Below are positions 33,691-45,100 of a DNA stretch of 64,000 bases, piece after piece. The position numbers were made by a program, and so were the translations under genes. The notes under the pieces were generated by a model that was not told the origin of the DNA, made no database searches, and saw only the letters and a program-made list of their open reading frames with translations. Source of the DNA: Casuarina equisetifolia (lineage: Eukaryota > Streptophyta > Magnoliopsida > Fagales > Casuarinaceae); NCBI GenBank assembly GCA_028551475.1, contig CM052354.1, positions 3,393,391 through 3,457,390 of the forward strand. The letters run 5' to 3'. Position 1 is the first letter of the stretch. Each line of letters starts with the position of its first letter.

Positions 33691-34949
33691 CATTTAACTT
33701 AATTTATGACATAAATTGAAATACCACTTTCTTTTTTAAATAATTTTTTTTCACTTTTGTCTCTTGATATCTCCTGATTGTTTAGTATAAAATGTAAAAT
33801 TTAGAGAACGTATTGAATTGTAGGGACACAGATTGGCCAAGAATTATTCCACATGGTGTAGATATATTTATGCATGAAGCTGCCCCTATCATTCGGGTAT
33901 TTTACTTCCATTTTTCATAGAAATTAATATACCTACTTTTACCCTCATTTTTTTTCTTAGTATTTTCTGGAGGTTAGATTTTAGATACATAACTAAAATA
34001 GAGCATGAGAAGTGGGATTCAGTAGGAGAAAAAATAACGGAAATTATTAAATGAATTTCTCTTCCTATAGTATCCCAAAAAGACGTAAGAAACTACAGCA
34101 CCCGACCTTTACTTTCGATTGCCAATCATGAAGAAATAGCTGCGGAACTCACTAGCACTGTGGGTCTTCATCATCAAAGCCTCCCTTGAATAAGCATAGG
34201 AATTGCTGGCTTGATTTCCTAGAAGTAGTTTCAGTCTTTGGGTAAGAGTTGAACATTTTGTCTATTTTTTTATTTATTTCTTTAATGGATCTGATGGGAT
34301 TGATTGTGTGGAGTTAATTGGAAGTTGCTGGTGTCAAATGATAACTTACAAGAGTGCATACCTTGAAAGAACCAAAAAAGAAGATGAAAGTGCCAAATGC
34401 TAGAGAAAGAAGACATAGCTGGCAATGATTTTGGGCTCTTGCATATGTCTCTATGGGGAGCTTTGGAACTTACTTTTAATTAAGTAAATATATTTCTTTT
34501 ATGTCCTTTTTGTGTTGGCTTCATTATAATACTATTTTGAATGTGATACCATCGCAATTTACATATAGTAACTCTTGTCTTGAGCGTTATGTCCACAAAT
34601 TATAACATTCTTTTCTTGATTTTTCTTCTTTTTGAGACACATGAGCAATTGGTAATTGTCAAAAGCCTTTTCTCCATATTACCAAATCTTTCACATGTCC
34701 AATATAAATTGGAATAAATTGGAATAAATTGGAGTAATAAATTTTATAAAATTTCTCATCTTCATAATTTATATACAAGCAATTTTCTTATGCATTCTTT
34801 GTTTATACCCAATGCAAAAGGTAGAGCAAATTGAAGTCTTGAAGAAACAAAGAGAATGATTCATAGAAAAAGGAAAATAAGATTTCTACAATGGATTCAG
34901 GGTGCAAAAATAGAAAAAAAAAAAAGGTTTCTTAAATGAAATTTGTCTA

Positions 34950-35141
34950 TTGATGATCAACCCCAACTATAATGGCAGTAGACCTCTAGATCTCATTGAA
35001 GCCATATTGGATTCCAGTAACAGTAATGTCGTCACCACTAATAATAACACCAACAACACCAGCCTGAACAATAGATCTTCTTGGTTCAGGTTGATGCATT
35101 GTCGACAAAGAAGAAGAGCTAGGCACAAAAGTAATTACTGA
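34950..35141 (+). other. exon-like module, copy c4 (63-codon frame)
   Basis: The open frame reads MMINPNYNGSRPLDLIEA, then an N/T-rich run NNNTNNTSLNNRSSWF, then basic residues. Copy c5 (36419-36660) shows MMISPNSESGAPLDLVEA and, in another frame, NNKINNTSLCNSSYWF. The shared peptide across copies suggests former coding sequence. No known domain. Confidence 0.45.
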
Positions 35142-36339
35142 ATGGCAAGATTCCACTTGGTTTGGTGCCCATGACCCTATCAGCTTTTTCCAGAGGCAAT
35201 CGTGGCAAAACAGTTAGAATTCCTATAGTAACTAAAACAAACACATATTGAAACCACAACACTAGCACTTCACTTTCCACTGCCAATCATGAAGAAACAA
35301 TCAGGAACTCACTAGACTGATGCTTGGGGTAAGAGTTGAATTTTTTGTTGAATTTGTTGATTTGGTTTGATGGGATTAATTGTGGGGAGTTAATTGGAAG
35401 TGGCTGATGTCAAATGGCAACTTCACTTGTGTATACCTCGAGAGAAGCAAAAAAGAAAATGAAAGGTCCCAAAGTGCTAGAAAAAAAAAAGATAAGAGAA
35501 AAAGACTTAGGTAGCAACGCTTTTAGGTTGTTGCATCTATGTCTTTCTAGTGAACTTTGGAAGTTACTTTTTTTTTTAAGTAAATATATTTCATTTTCTT
35601 TTCCTGTGTTGCCATAGCACTCTTTTGAACATGATACCATTACAATTTTTCTATAGCAATTCTTACCTTAAGTATTGTGTTTATAAAGTTTAACATTCTT
35701 TTTTCCATTTTTCTTCTTTTTGAAATGGGTGAGCAACTGGTAATTGTCAAATGCCTTCTCTCCATGCTTGCAAATCCCAACACATACACCAAAATAAATT
35801 GGTATAAGATGTTGTAGCTTCTTATCCTTTTCATGTATATTTCTATTGCCTTTGTTTAGATTATATAGAATCATTTTACTAAATTGACGAATTGATTTTA
35901 TGAAATGTCTTACATTAGAGTGACAAAATCAATTTTATTGAATTTAGATTTGTGATTCTTGTATTATATGGTGGTCTATTTTCTTCAACTTCTTTTTTTA
36001 AAAATAAAAAATAAATAAATAAAAAAAACTCATAAAGTTCATTAGCATATCCTAACTAGTTAGTCTAATACTATAAATATAAGTGAACTAACAACTTTTG
36101 ACTTTGTGGCTTGATATTAGGATTCATGAAGTGGAAATGAGCAATTTTGGTTTCTCAATTGCACCGATTTTCCTTCATCTTTATAATTTATATACAAGCA
36201 TATTGTATGGTTATTAGTTTTTTACCAATTCAGAAAGGGGAATAAGTTGAAGTCCTAGAAGAAATAGAGAAAAGAAAACAAGAGTTCTCCAATGGTTTCA
36301 AAGGAGAAAAGAAGATTTCTCCATTGGAATCAAGTAACC

Positions 36340-36660
36340 TTGCCCCTTAAACACCAACAGTAAACCCCTCCTCAATACCCAATGCCCACCACCATCGAAA
36401 GTCCTAAGGATTTCTCCATGATGATTAGCCCTAACTCCGAAAGTGGTGCGCCTCTTGACCTTGTTGAAGCTGTTTGATTCCTGTAAATGACAATGCCTTG
36501 ACCATCAATAACAAGATCAACAACACCAGTCTGTGCAACAGTTCATATTGGTTCAACATTGATGCATTGGTAATAAGAAAGAATTGGCCACAAAAGCAAT
36601 CATTGAACGGCAAGATTGCACAATGTTTGGCACCCATGCACCTATCAACTTCTTCCACTA
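36340..36660 (+). other. exon-like module, copy c5
   Basis: One frame is open from about 36354 (TPPQYPMPTTIESPKDFSMM, then ISPNSESGAPLDLVEAV) to TGA at 36475-36477. A second frame from 36474 reads NNTSLCNSSYWFNIDALVIRK. Together these match c4 and c6 in order. The Athila-like element is inserted just 3' of it. Confidence 0.45.
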
Positions 36661-36674
36661 CAATCATGACAAAA

Positions 36675-37919
36675 TGATAACTCTATTTTTATAGAGTTAT
36701 TTTACCTATTTTAGGTAATAAATAACTTTAATAATTATGAGAAAATATTTGAACTCCTCTTTATTTACCTAAATTTGTCTTGTTTATGTAGTACAAGAAG
36801 GCATGGAGAAAAAGGATAAATAGGGGGAACCTGATGCATATTATGTAGCAAAATCATAATATCAAGATCAAGAGAGTCAAGATGGGCTTGGGCTTTGGAT
36901 AATTATTATTAGATTTTTTGTTGTTGTTTGCATTTTCTTAATAAATAGAAAATCCAGTCATATTAGGAATTCAAATCCCAATTAATATAAGAGTTTAAAA
37001 ACCAATTGTTTTAGGTATCCAAAACCGAGTTCTACTAGGATAAGGTTTAAACCCAAAACTCTATTTGAGAGAAGAGAAGAAGTGAAAAAGAAAGGAGGAA
37101 ATTGAGCAAAACTTTTAAAAAAATGCCAAGAATTCAAAGTTTTCTTGAAGAGAAGACAAAAAAGGTGACAAACTTCTTGTTCTTGAATTCAAGATGCCTT
37201 CTTTATTTCCTATTATTGTTCTTCCTCATTATTTCTTTATGCTTTAGTTTACTTTTATTAGAGCTACGATGTAACCTAATTATGATGGTATGAATCTTAT
37301 GATTGATATGTTTTGCAAGATATTTTATTTATGTGAAGTTGCATATTATTGTGTTTAATACTTTTAAGTGATTAGCTACCACTTAAATGATCTGATTTGC
37401 ATATTTGAGACCAACAGGAAACGATATACAATTGCTTCTTGTAATGTGTAACTATAAATTAAATATGGATAGACATATATCATATTGTTTGTGTAGCTTT
37501 CGGTATAAACTGGGAATGTTCATAGATCTTAATGCATTTGGTTTGTTTCAATTCACATATAGAGATATAGTAAATTAATGAACAAAGTAAGTTTGCTATA
37601 CATAGACATAGAATAGTAAATAAATTAGGAAGTTTTGCCATTACATAGATATTATCCTTCTTACAAACATAAATAATCAATATTAATACCTAGTAGTTAT
37701 GGTAAAATCATATGCTTTACATATTTCGTATATTTAGTTTTCTTAGATTTAGTTAGTTAATTTATCATCTATCATTTGGATTTGTTAGATAAATTCTAGA
37801 AGTTGTTCATCATTAGTAATTAATTGGCTTAATAATCACCAATATTTGTGGGACGATATCTTTCTTATTATTATATTACTTGTTTGACATGTTCACTTGA
37901 ATCTAAATTTCACTGAACA
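36675..37919 (+). repeat. Athila-like 5' LTR
   Basis: About 1.25 kb, from TGATAACTC to GAACA just before the primer-binding site. The start TGATAACTC...GAGTTATTTT is typical for this group. No second copy occurs in the window, so the right boundary rests on the PBS position. Confidence 0.7.
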
Positions 37920-37925
37920 AGTTTT

Positions 37926-37943
37926 TGGCACCGTTGCCGAGGA
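37926..37943 (+). other. Athila-like primer-binding site
   Basis: TGGCACCGTTGCCGAGGA is a close match to the TGGCGCCGTTGCCGGGGA site used across the Athila/Tat group of plant Gypsy elements. Confidence 0.8.
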
Positions 37944-38029
37944 TTGGTTGTTTATTGCTAATTAATATTAATATCGAATAATTTCTAGGTTTAATCTAGC
38001 TTTTATTTTCTTAAAAAAACTCATTTTTT

Positions 38030-38180
38030 TTAATTATTGAAAAAAATCATTTTTTTAGTTGTTGAAACAAAAATCTTTTTTTTTTATCTGTAAAAAAAAT
38101 TTTTTTTTTATCTGTAAAAAAAAATCCTTTTTTTGTTTTATTTTTATTTTGCTTCATTATTATTATTATTGCCAAAAAAA
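38030..38180. repeat. A/T homopolymer-rich low-complexity tract
   Basis: It contains repeated TTTTTATCTGTAAAAAAA units (two clear copies) and long T and A runs, within the leader of the Athila-like element. Confidence 0.85.
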
Positions 38181-38228
38181 AAAACTTCTTTGTTAGGTTG
38201 CTATTGTGAAAAAATTAAGTAACAATGA

Positions 38229-38937
38229 TGGAAAGATATGATGGTACAAATAGACTTTTAAAAGACTATGTTGCACCAACATTTTGGAATGCTACATCAA
38301 ACATTAGGGTTGCAAATCAAGCAAATTGCTTTGAGATCAAGCTCATGCTCATCAAGATGCTTCAAAACTCTGTGTAATATAGTGGGCTACCAAATGAAGA
38401 TCCAAAAGCTCACATTGAAGCATTCCTTGAATTCTGTGACATGATTAGAGATAATGGAGTTATAGATGATGTTATCAGGTTAAGGCTATTTCCATTTTCT
38501 GTTAGAGATATTACTAAAAATTAGTTCTCTTCTCTTCTTGCAGGATTGATAGCATGTGATGATTTGGCTCAGAAATTTCTTGGTAAGTTCTTTCCTTTCG
38601 CAAGATCTGCAAAAATGTGTAATGACATTTTCACTTTTGAGCATATAGATAATGAATCATTGTATGAAGCTTGGGAGAGATTCAAGGAACTTCTGAGGAG
38701 ATGTCCTCATCATGGACTACCTATATGGTTACAGGTACAAACTTTCTATGATGGGTATAGTACAAATCTTTGTTTTGCAATTGATACAGCTGTAGGAGGG
38801 GACTTACATAGTAGAACACCAAAAGAGGCATTTAACCTCCTAGAGGAGATGAAATTTGATAACTATCAATGGTCTACTAAGAGACTACTGATGTATCAAG
38901 CAAGTGGAGTCCATGAAGTAGATATTTTTTCACCATA
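38229..38937 (+). pseudogene. Athila-like gag part
   Basis: Fossil gag: GLPNEDPKAHIEAFLEFCD, a LRLFPFSVRD-like segment, and YEAWERFKELLRRCPHHG, the standard phrase of plant Gypsy gag. It is broken. Confidence 0.88.
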
Positions 38938-39379
38938 ATGTCTGTACAATTGGAAGTGCTCAATGAGAAGATAGACAACCTAAATACTCTAGTTGTGAGA
39001 CATTAGAGTAGATCATGTGAATTTTATGGTGGAACAAATGAAAGCACGGAATGTCACGTAGGTAACCCTTATGCTCATTATAATGATTATGCTAGTTTTG
39101 TTGGGATTCTGAACAGGTTACAAAATGATTATTACTCCAACACATACAATCCAGGATGGCACAACCATCAAACTTTTTCACGGAGTAACCTAAATGAGAT
39201 GAGAACGCAACCAACATTTAGGCAAACAAAATAGGTGAAACCTAACTTTAAGGACATGATCAGTAAGCTGGCCATCACCACACAAAACTTTATAGAGAGG
39301 ACTGAAGCAAGATTTCAAAATCAAGAAGTGAGCTTTCAAAGACAAGAAGCTTAAATCTGAAGATTAGAGGTGTAGATGA

Positions 39380-39880
39380 GTTAGCTAATCATCATGATCT
39401 TAGAGAGTCAAGAGGGTCATTTGCCTTGCGATATGGAGAAAAGCTTTATAGGTACCATAGAGGCAATAACCTTAATGAGTGGCAAGCAAGTGAGAGACAA
39501 TGATGCTAACAATAAGGTTGTCAAAGGTATGGATAAGGATGTCAGGATGCAACCTAAGGAGGCACCTAGGAGAAAACTAATTCCAGAAAATCCTAAGCCA
39601 TTTATGCCTCCAACTCCATTTCCCCTAAGATTCTAGCAATGTGAAAAAGATAAGCAATTTTTAGAATTCTTTGATATATCTTTAAAATTGCACATTAACA
39701 CTCCTTTTGCAGATGCTCTAATTCAATTGCTCAGTTATACAAAATTTTTGAAAGAGATACTAAAGAACAAAAGGAAGATAAAAATATATGAGACAGTAGT
39801 GTTGATTGTAGAATGCTCAACCATTATGCAACACAAGTTGTTTTCGAAATTGTTGGAGTTCCATCCTTCTTGAGCAACAA
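39380..39880 (+). pseudogene. Athila-like gag end/protease-region part
   Basis: Fossil stretch with AITLMSGKQV and, further on, NTPFADALIQL, YTKFLKEILKNKRK and STIMQHKLFSKL, the conserved lead-in to protease in this group. Confidence 0.8.
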
Positions 39881-41404
39881 TATCTAAGATAGTTTGGCTG
39901 AAAACTATAAAGTAAGCGCTTTTTGAAAGGCAACCCAAGCATTTTCGTTTGAGTCTTTTGCTAGAAGTTTGTCACCACATTTTCCTCACAGCTCTACATT
40001 AACATAACCTACAATTAGGGGAGTTTCCTTGTTCCTTTTTTTATTATTGTCTTCTTTCTTTTTACATTGAGTACAATGTTTCATTCAAGTTTAGGGGTAG
40101 AAAAATAAATTTTTATGCTAAAACTGATTGAAAAAAAAATTTCTTATGTCATGAGTACATCCCTTGTGGTGAATTCTTGGCGATTCTTTGGAAAATATAG
40201 ATTTTGTTCAAACCTGCAATTGTGGTGTGAGTTAAGTGTGATTTTGATTATGTTAATCCACCTATTGAGCATTAAAAGTCTTTCATTTTTTAAATTTTTT
40301 GTATCTCTATAAAACATTCATGTGAAGTATGTGATTTTCTTAGATCTCACCCAGATCTTAAAAGTTGTTTAATTTTTTCTTAAGGTGAAATCCTAGGCTA
40401 CATCTAATTGGGAAAATGATTTAGGCCATTCTTTGGATCGTTTAAGCCTTTCAAGCCAACCCTATTTATTTATCACCGGTCACCCCATTAAGCCTTGATT
40501 CTTATCCTTTTTTTTTTATGACACCTACATATATATAGCCATAAGCCTTGAACACCTTATCTTATCATCCCACACCCATGAACATGTTGACTTATAGGAT
40601 GAAAGTTTGTTTGAGATGAATAAAGGTCGAGAGGAAGATGGCGCATGGGAAGAAATTGATTGCAATGATTGTGTGAGGCATAGTATTTCATTTCTGAAAA
40701 AAAAAAAAAAAAAAAGGAAGTACAATATTTACCCAAGAATGGAATCCTCTTATCATTCCTCGTCATATTCAAGCCACTCAATGTTCTAAATCAGGCCATT
40801 AAGCATAGTAATTGAAATGATTGGCAAGATAAAAGTGTGGTGACTACATGTCTAGTACTTTTACTTGTTTTATTGATGTAAGCATGATTGTGGCTTTGTG
40901 AGTGTTAGAATCCAAGTGAAATCAAACATTTTTGGACCAAAAAAAAAAATGATGGTAGAAAGTGACAAGAGTTTTTGATAAGATCCTAGAAAGTAATTTG
41001 TTCATGGGTTATTTAAGCGTAAATGACTTCCATCTTACCCTTAGCCCAACCTTACATTACAAGCTTATAAAAGCTCTATTGATTCTTGGTTAGATGATTG
41101 GCTTATATTAGTGGAGAGAGGAATGAAAAACAAACCTATGAGATTTGGTTAGAGTTTTTGAGAAGTTGTATACCAATGTAGATCTATTTAGAGTACATAT
41201 AATTGAAAAGATGAGGACTCACACATATACACATGGTAAACATAATTAAAAGTTTATCTTATCTTATAAAATAATTATGGTATTTGGATGAAAGTTATAT
41301 TTTTCTTTGAATTGTTAAGTTAAGCAGTTTTAGGAGACTTTCATAAAAGGGTTTTGTCAAAAACATATATTGTTTATTTCTTTTGCTCGAGGACTAGCAC
41401 AAAA

Positions 41405-41839
41405 CAACTGGAGGCTGCACTAGTATTGGCCACACACTAGTGTTGGAGCCCCCTGCGATGAAACTAGGCACCACCAACTTAACACTGGGAACCCTTGAAA
41501 GCTATGGCTAAAAGTCTTTATGGTTTTTAAGGAGCAATTCAAAGCTATTTCTTTTGTCTTTTTTACTCAAATATGAATCATTTTAAAAGATTATAATACA
41601 CCAATGATATTATTGATGTTAGTCCAACGAGCAGAGAATGCAACTTTATCCCTTTCATGGAAAAATTGGATAAAGCAAGAAAGTTCTAAAATGTTTAGCT
41701 TTGCAACGTAATGTTTGAAAGCAATTAAATGTTTAACTAAACTATTTAGAGTGAAGTATCCAAGGTTGCTATCCCATTATGAATAACTGAAATGGGATTT
41801 GTGATTTACATGTAATTTGTTATACCAATGGATTTATTG
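41405..41839 (+). other. host flank between the Athila-like element and Copia-2
   Basis: This continues the duplicated NLR block. TATTGGCCACACACTAGTGTTG and TGAAAGCTATGGCTA match 16850-16960, and ATCCAAGGTTGCTATCCC with ATGAATAA matches 17945-17980. No gene frame. Confidence 0.65.
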
Positions 41840-42100
41840 TGACACAAAGTGAATAATAGAGAGAAAAGGACATGGGAAAGTTTTTGTATTCATAGAAAAG
41901 TAAGTAAACCTAGAATAATGTAGGTCTACTTATAATGCAAGCATTTGTACACATAAAAGCAAAAATATAATGACAAAGAATAATCTCTATTTGTATAGTT
42001 CATATTTTCCAAAATTGTAGATCCTACCTATTGTAAGACAATGATTCTCCTTGATTTAAGCCAAGAATAATCGATAGACGTTAACCACGACTCTCCAACA
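41840..42100 (-). repeat. Copia-2 3' LTR (left copy)
   Basis: A 261-bp direct repeat of 47225-47485, starting TGACACAAAGTG and ending CTCCAACA. Confidence 0.93.
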
Positions 42101-45100
42101 CTCCCCATCAAGTTGACGGCCTATAAATGTCTAGGGCACTAAGCTTGCTCAATAGATATGTGTGTTCTCTTTGACATAATGGTTTGGTGAAAATGTCTGC
42201 AGGGTGTTCTGCAATCCTTATCCCTTTAGTCTTAATAACCCCTTCTTGAATCTTATCTCTGGTGAAGTGGCAATATGTTTCATTTTTTCATGTACCATCG
42301 GATTGGCCGCAAGTTTGAGTGCTATATCACTATCGCAAAACAATGTAGTTGGACCCTTTATTCTTAATCCAAGGTCTTGAAGTAGACCTTGCATCCAAAT
42401 TACTTCACAAATGGTCTTTGCCATTGCTCGATATTCAGCCTCAGCCAAGGATAATGATACAGTTGACTACTTTTTTGTCTTCCATGACAACAAAGAATCT
42501 CCCAATTTTACATAGAACCTAGTGATGTATCTTCTAGTCATCAAACAATTAGCAATCAACATCACAATAAGCTTGCAATTCCCCGGTCATAGCTTCAAAA
42601 CAAAAGTATTCCTAGTCTTGGACATCCTTTCAAATACTTGACTACTTTAAGAGTAGCCTCCATAAATTGACTTAAATTCTATACTGCATAATTGATGTCT
42701 AGTCTAGTCATTATGAGATAGATGAGTTTTTCCATAAGTCGTTGATAACTATATGGATCTTTAAGCAATAGGTCTTCATGCAACGGAGACATTCCCCCAT
42801 CATACTCAACTATTGTCAATTTCAAATTTTGTTCGATGGGAATGACCGTTGGTTTACCTCCGGACAATCCTACTTCAGAGATAATTTATAAAATGAACTT
42901 GCGTTGGCTCAAACATATACCTTTCTTACAATGAGCTATTTTGATGCCAATGAAGTATTTAGGAGTGCCCAAATCTTTAATGTGGAATGTGGCATGCAAT
43001 TATCTTAAAATCATTAATAGTAGTCTCATTGTTACCTATAATTAATATATCATCCATATAAATCAAAAGATAGATGGATGGTTTACCTCGTATCCAACAG
43101 AAGAGAGCATAATCATGTTTGGATTGATGAAAATGTGTAGTAATGAGAGCCTAGGTGAACTTGGCATACCATTGGCGAGAGGCTTGTTTCAAGCCATACA
43201 AGGATTTAAGGAGGCGACATACATGATCCTCCCTATAGCTGTGTAATCCTTGTGGGAGATCTTGTAAATTTTTTTATCCAAATCATCATAAAGGAAGGCA
43301 TTATTGACGTCCATCTGATGAAGAGACCAATCACATATCAAAGCAAGTGTAAGAAATGAACGAACAATGACATATTTGGCAACGGGAGAGAAAGTTTCCA
43401 CATAATCAAAGTCAGGATGTTGGGTGAAGCCTTTATCCACAAGGCAGGCTTTATAATGCTTAACAAAGCCATCAGCATGATACTTGATTTTGTAGACTCA
43501 TTTACAACTAATGGGCTTCTGATAGGGCAGCTAGGGAACAAGCTCCTAAGTATGGTTTTCAATAAAGGCAAGAATCTCAGCCTCCATCACTTATTGCCAA
43601 TGGGGATCCTAAGAAGCCTTAAAATAAGAGGAGGGCTTCTGATTCTTAAAAATACAGTTGATGCAACAAAAATGACTTGGTGAGAGGCTTGCAAAATTGA
43701 CATAAATAAAAATAGGGTAATGAGTACCAAAAGAACTGGTGCTAGAGCAAATATAATCCTTCATTTAGGTGGGAGGCCGAGTGGGCCACCTAGAACAGCA
43801 AGATGGTGTAGGTGAATCCCAAGAAGGGATGACTGCAAGGAATCATTGGAAGGCAATGACGGAGAATCTTCAAGAGAGGCAGCCAAAGGCTCCAAGGGAT
43901 TAGAGTGCAAAGGAGAAGACCTAGTAGGAGATAAGTCTGAAACAAAAGCATCCAGTAAAGAAATAGCCATGTCCGGCAATGGGGCAGAGGCAATAGAGGG
44001 TTGATCCGAAGACATAGTGAGAGGCTTAAGAGAAGCCAATGGAGTTGCTGGAGAAGGATCGTCATCAGCCAAAAATTGTACTGTGGATAAAGTGGGAGCC
44101 GGTAAAGTTGGTGTAAGCTAAGTGGCAAATGGAAAGATTTTCTCATGAAAAAACACATCATGGCTAACAAAGAAATGCCTGATAGATGGATCCAAAATCC
44201 GATAACCCTTATGAAGAGATAGGTAGCCCATGAAGACACAACGAACTGCATAAGGGCCAAACTTGTCCTAAAGGCCCACAAGAGTGGCATAACATAAGCA
44301 ACTAAAGACCCGAAGATGGCTAAGATCAGGTGTCCTCCCAAAGAGAAGCTCAAAATGAGTCTAGCCATGAAATGCATGAGTGGGCATCCGATTGATCAAA
44401 TAGGCAACAGTGACCACACAATCGCCTTAGAAGCATTCAGGAATAAAGGCTTGGTATTTAAGGGCACGGGCAACTTTAAGGAGGTGATGATGTTTATGCT
44501 CACCAACCCTATTTTGTTAAGGCATGTAAGGATAAGAACTCTCATGAAGGATGCCATGAGAGGTGAAAAAGGAAGAACATGCATGGTTAAAGAAATCTCG
44601 AGCATTATCAAAATGAACATGTTGGATGAAAGTTTGAAATTGAGTTTGAACTAATTGGTGGGATTGAGTTAGGATAGGTAAAATGCAGGTCTTGGAAAGC
44701 ATTAAGAAGATTTAAGTGCTATGAGAAAAATCATCAACGATGGTGAGGAAGAAACGAGAACCATTGTGATGCAAGGTGTGATAAAGCCCCATACATCAAG
44801 ATGGATGGAGGAAAAAGGAGAAGAGGCGCGTGAGTGGCTGGAAAGGAACGAGGCACAAGGTTGTTTAGCTAAGGGACAAACGGGCCAAGTAGGATTAGGA
44901 AAGGAAGTACTATGACCCAAATGTTAATGTGAAAGAAAAGCTTTATTATTATGAAAATTGACATTATATAAAGAAAGCTGAGAAATACAATTCTTTGAAG
45001 CAAAATATGACGAAAAGGAATTTCAAAAGTAGAGACCATTGTGAATGCTACCCAAGCCTATCAGTTTTCCAGTCAAATTGGCCTAAGAAAGACAAATATT

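Larger units (their letters stand above)
31564..36669 (+). repeat. cassette array II downstream of NLR2
   Basis: Two to three iterations of the same cassette seen after NLR1. Repeated blocks (approximate starts): CTATCATTCAG|GT exon end (31626, 33884); CCAATCATGAAGAAAT-like block (31830, 34120, 35282); GGTTTGAT...AATTGTGGAGAGTTAATT...GTGTCAAATGG block (31996, 32626, 34307, 35357); GTGAGGCAATTTCTAATCGTCAAAGGC-like block (32190, 33060, 34643, 35728); GATTCATGAAGTGGAAATGAGCAA block (33391, 36121); and the N-S-x-S peptide module (32491, 34965, 36433). One iteration begins with a buried LRR tail (33530), so each iteration probably marks the 3' side of a former NLR copy. No long frame survives. Confidence 0.7.
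36675..41399 (+). mobile_element. Athila-like Ty3/Gypsy LTR retrotransposon relic
   Basis: A long left LTR starts TGATAACTCTATTTTT (36675) and ends near 37919 (GAACA). It is followed by a PBS-like GGCACCGTTGCCGAGGA, the signature of Athila-group elements. Gag-like and protease-region sequences follow, then the group's characteristic tail phrases (AGCGCTTTTTGAAAGGCAACCC at 39915; TGCTCGAGGACTAGCA at 41384). CAAAA flanks both ends (36670-36674 and 41400-41404). The element is broken and incomplete: no second LTR and no recognisable integrase or RT. Host cassette DNA continues on both sides, as shown by the uninterrupted counterpart at 16770-16870. Confidence 0.85.

Noticed and set aside
38030-38180. 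Apparent tandem satellite
   Set aside because: Only about two loose copies of a homopolymer-rich unit. It is low complexity within the element leader.
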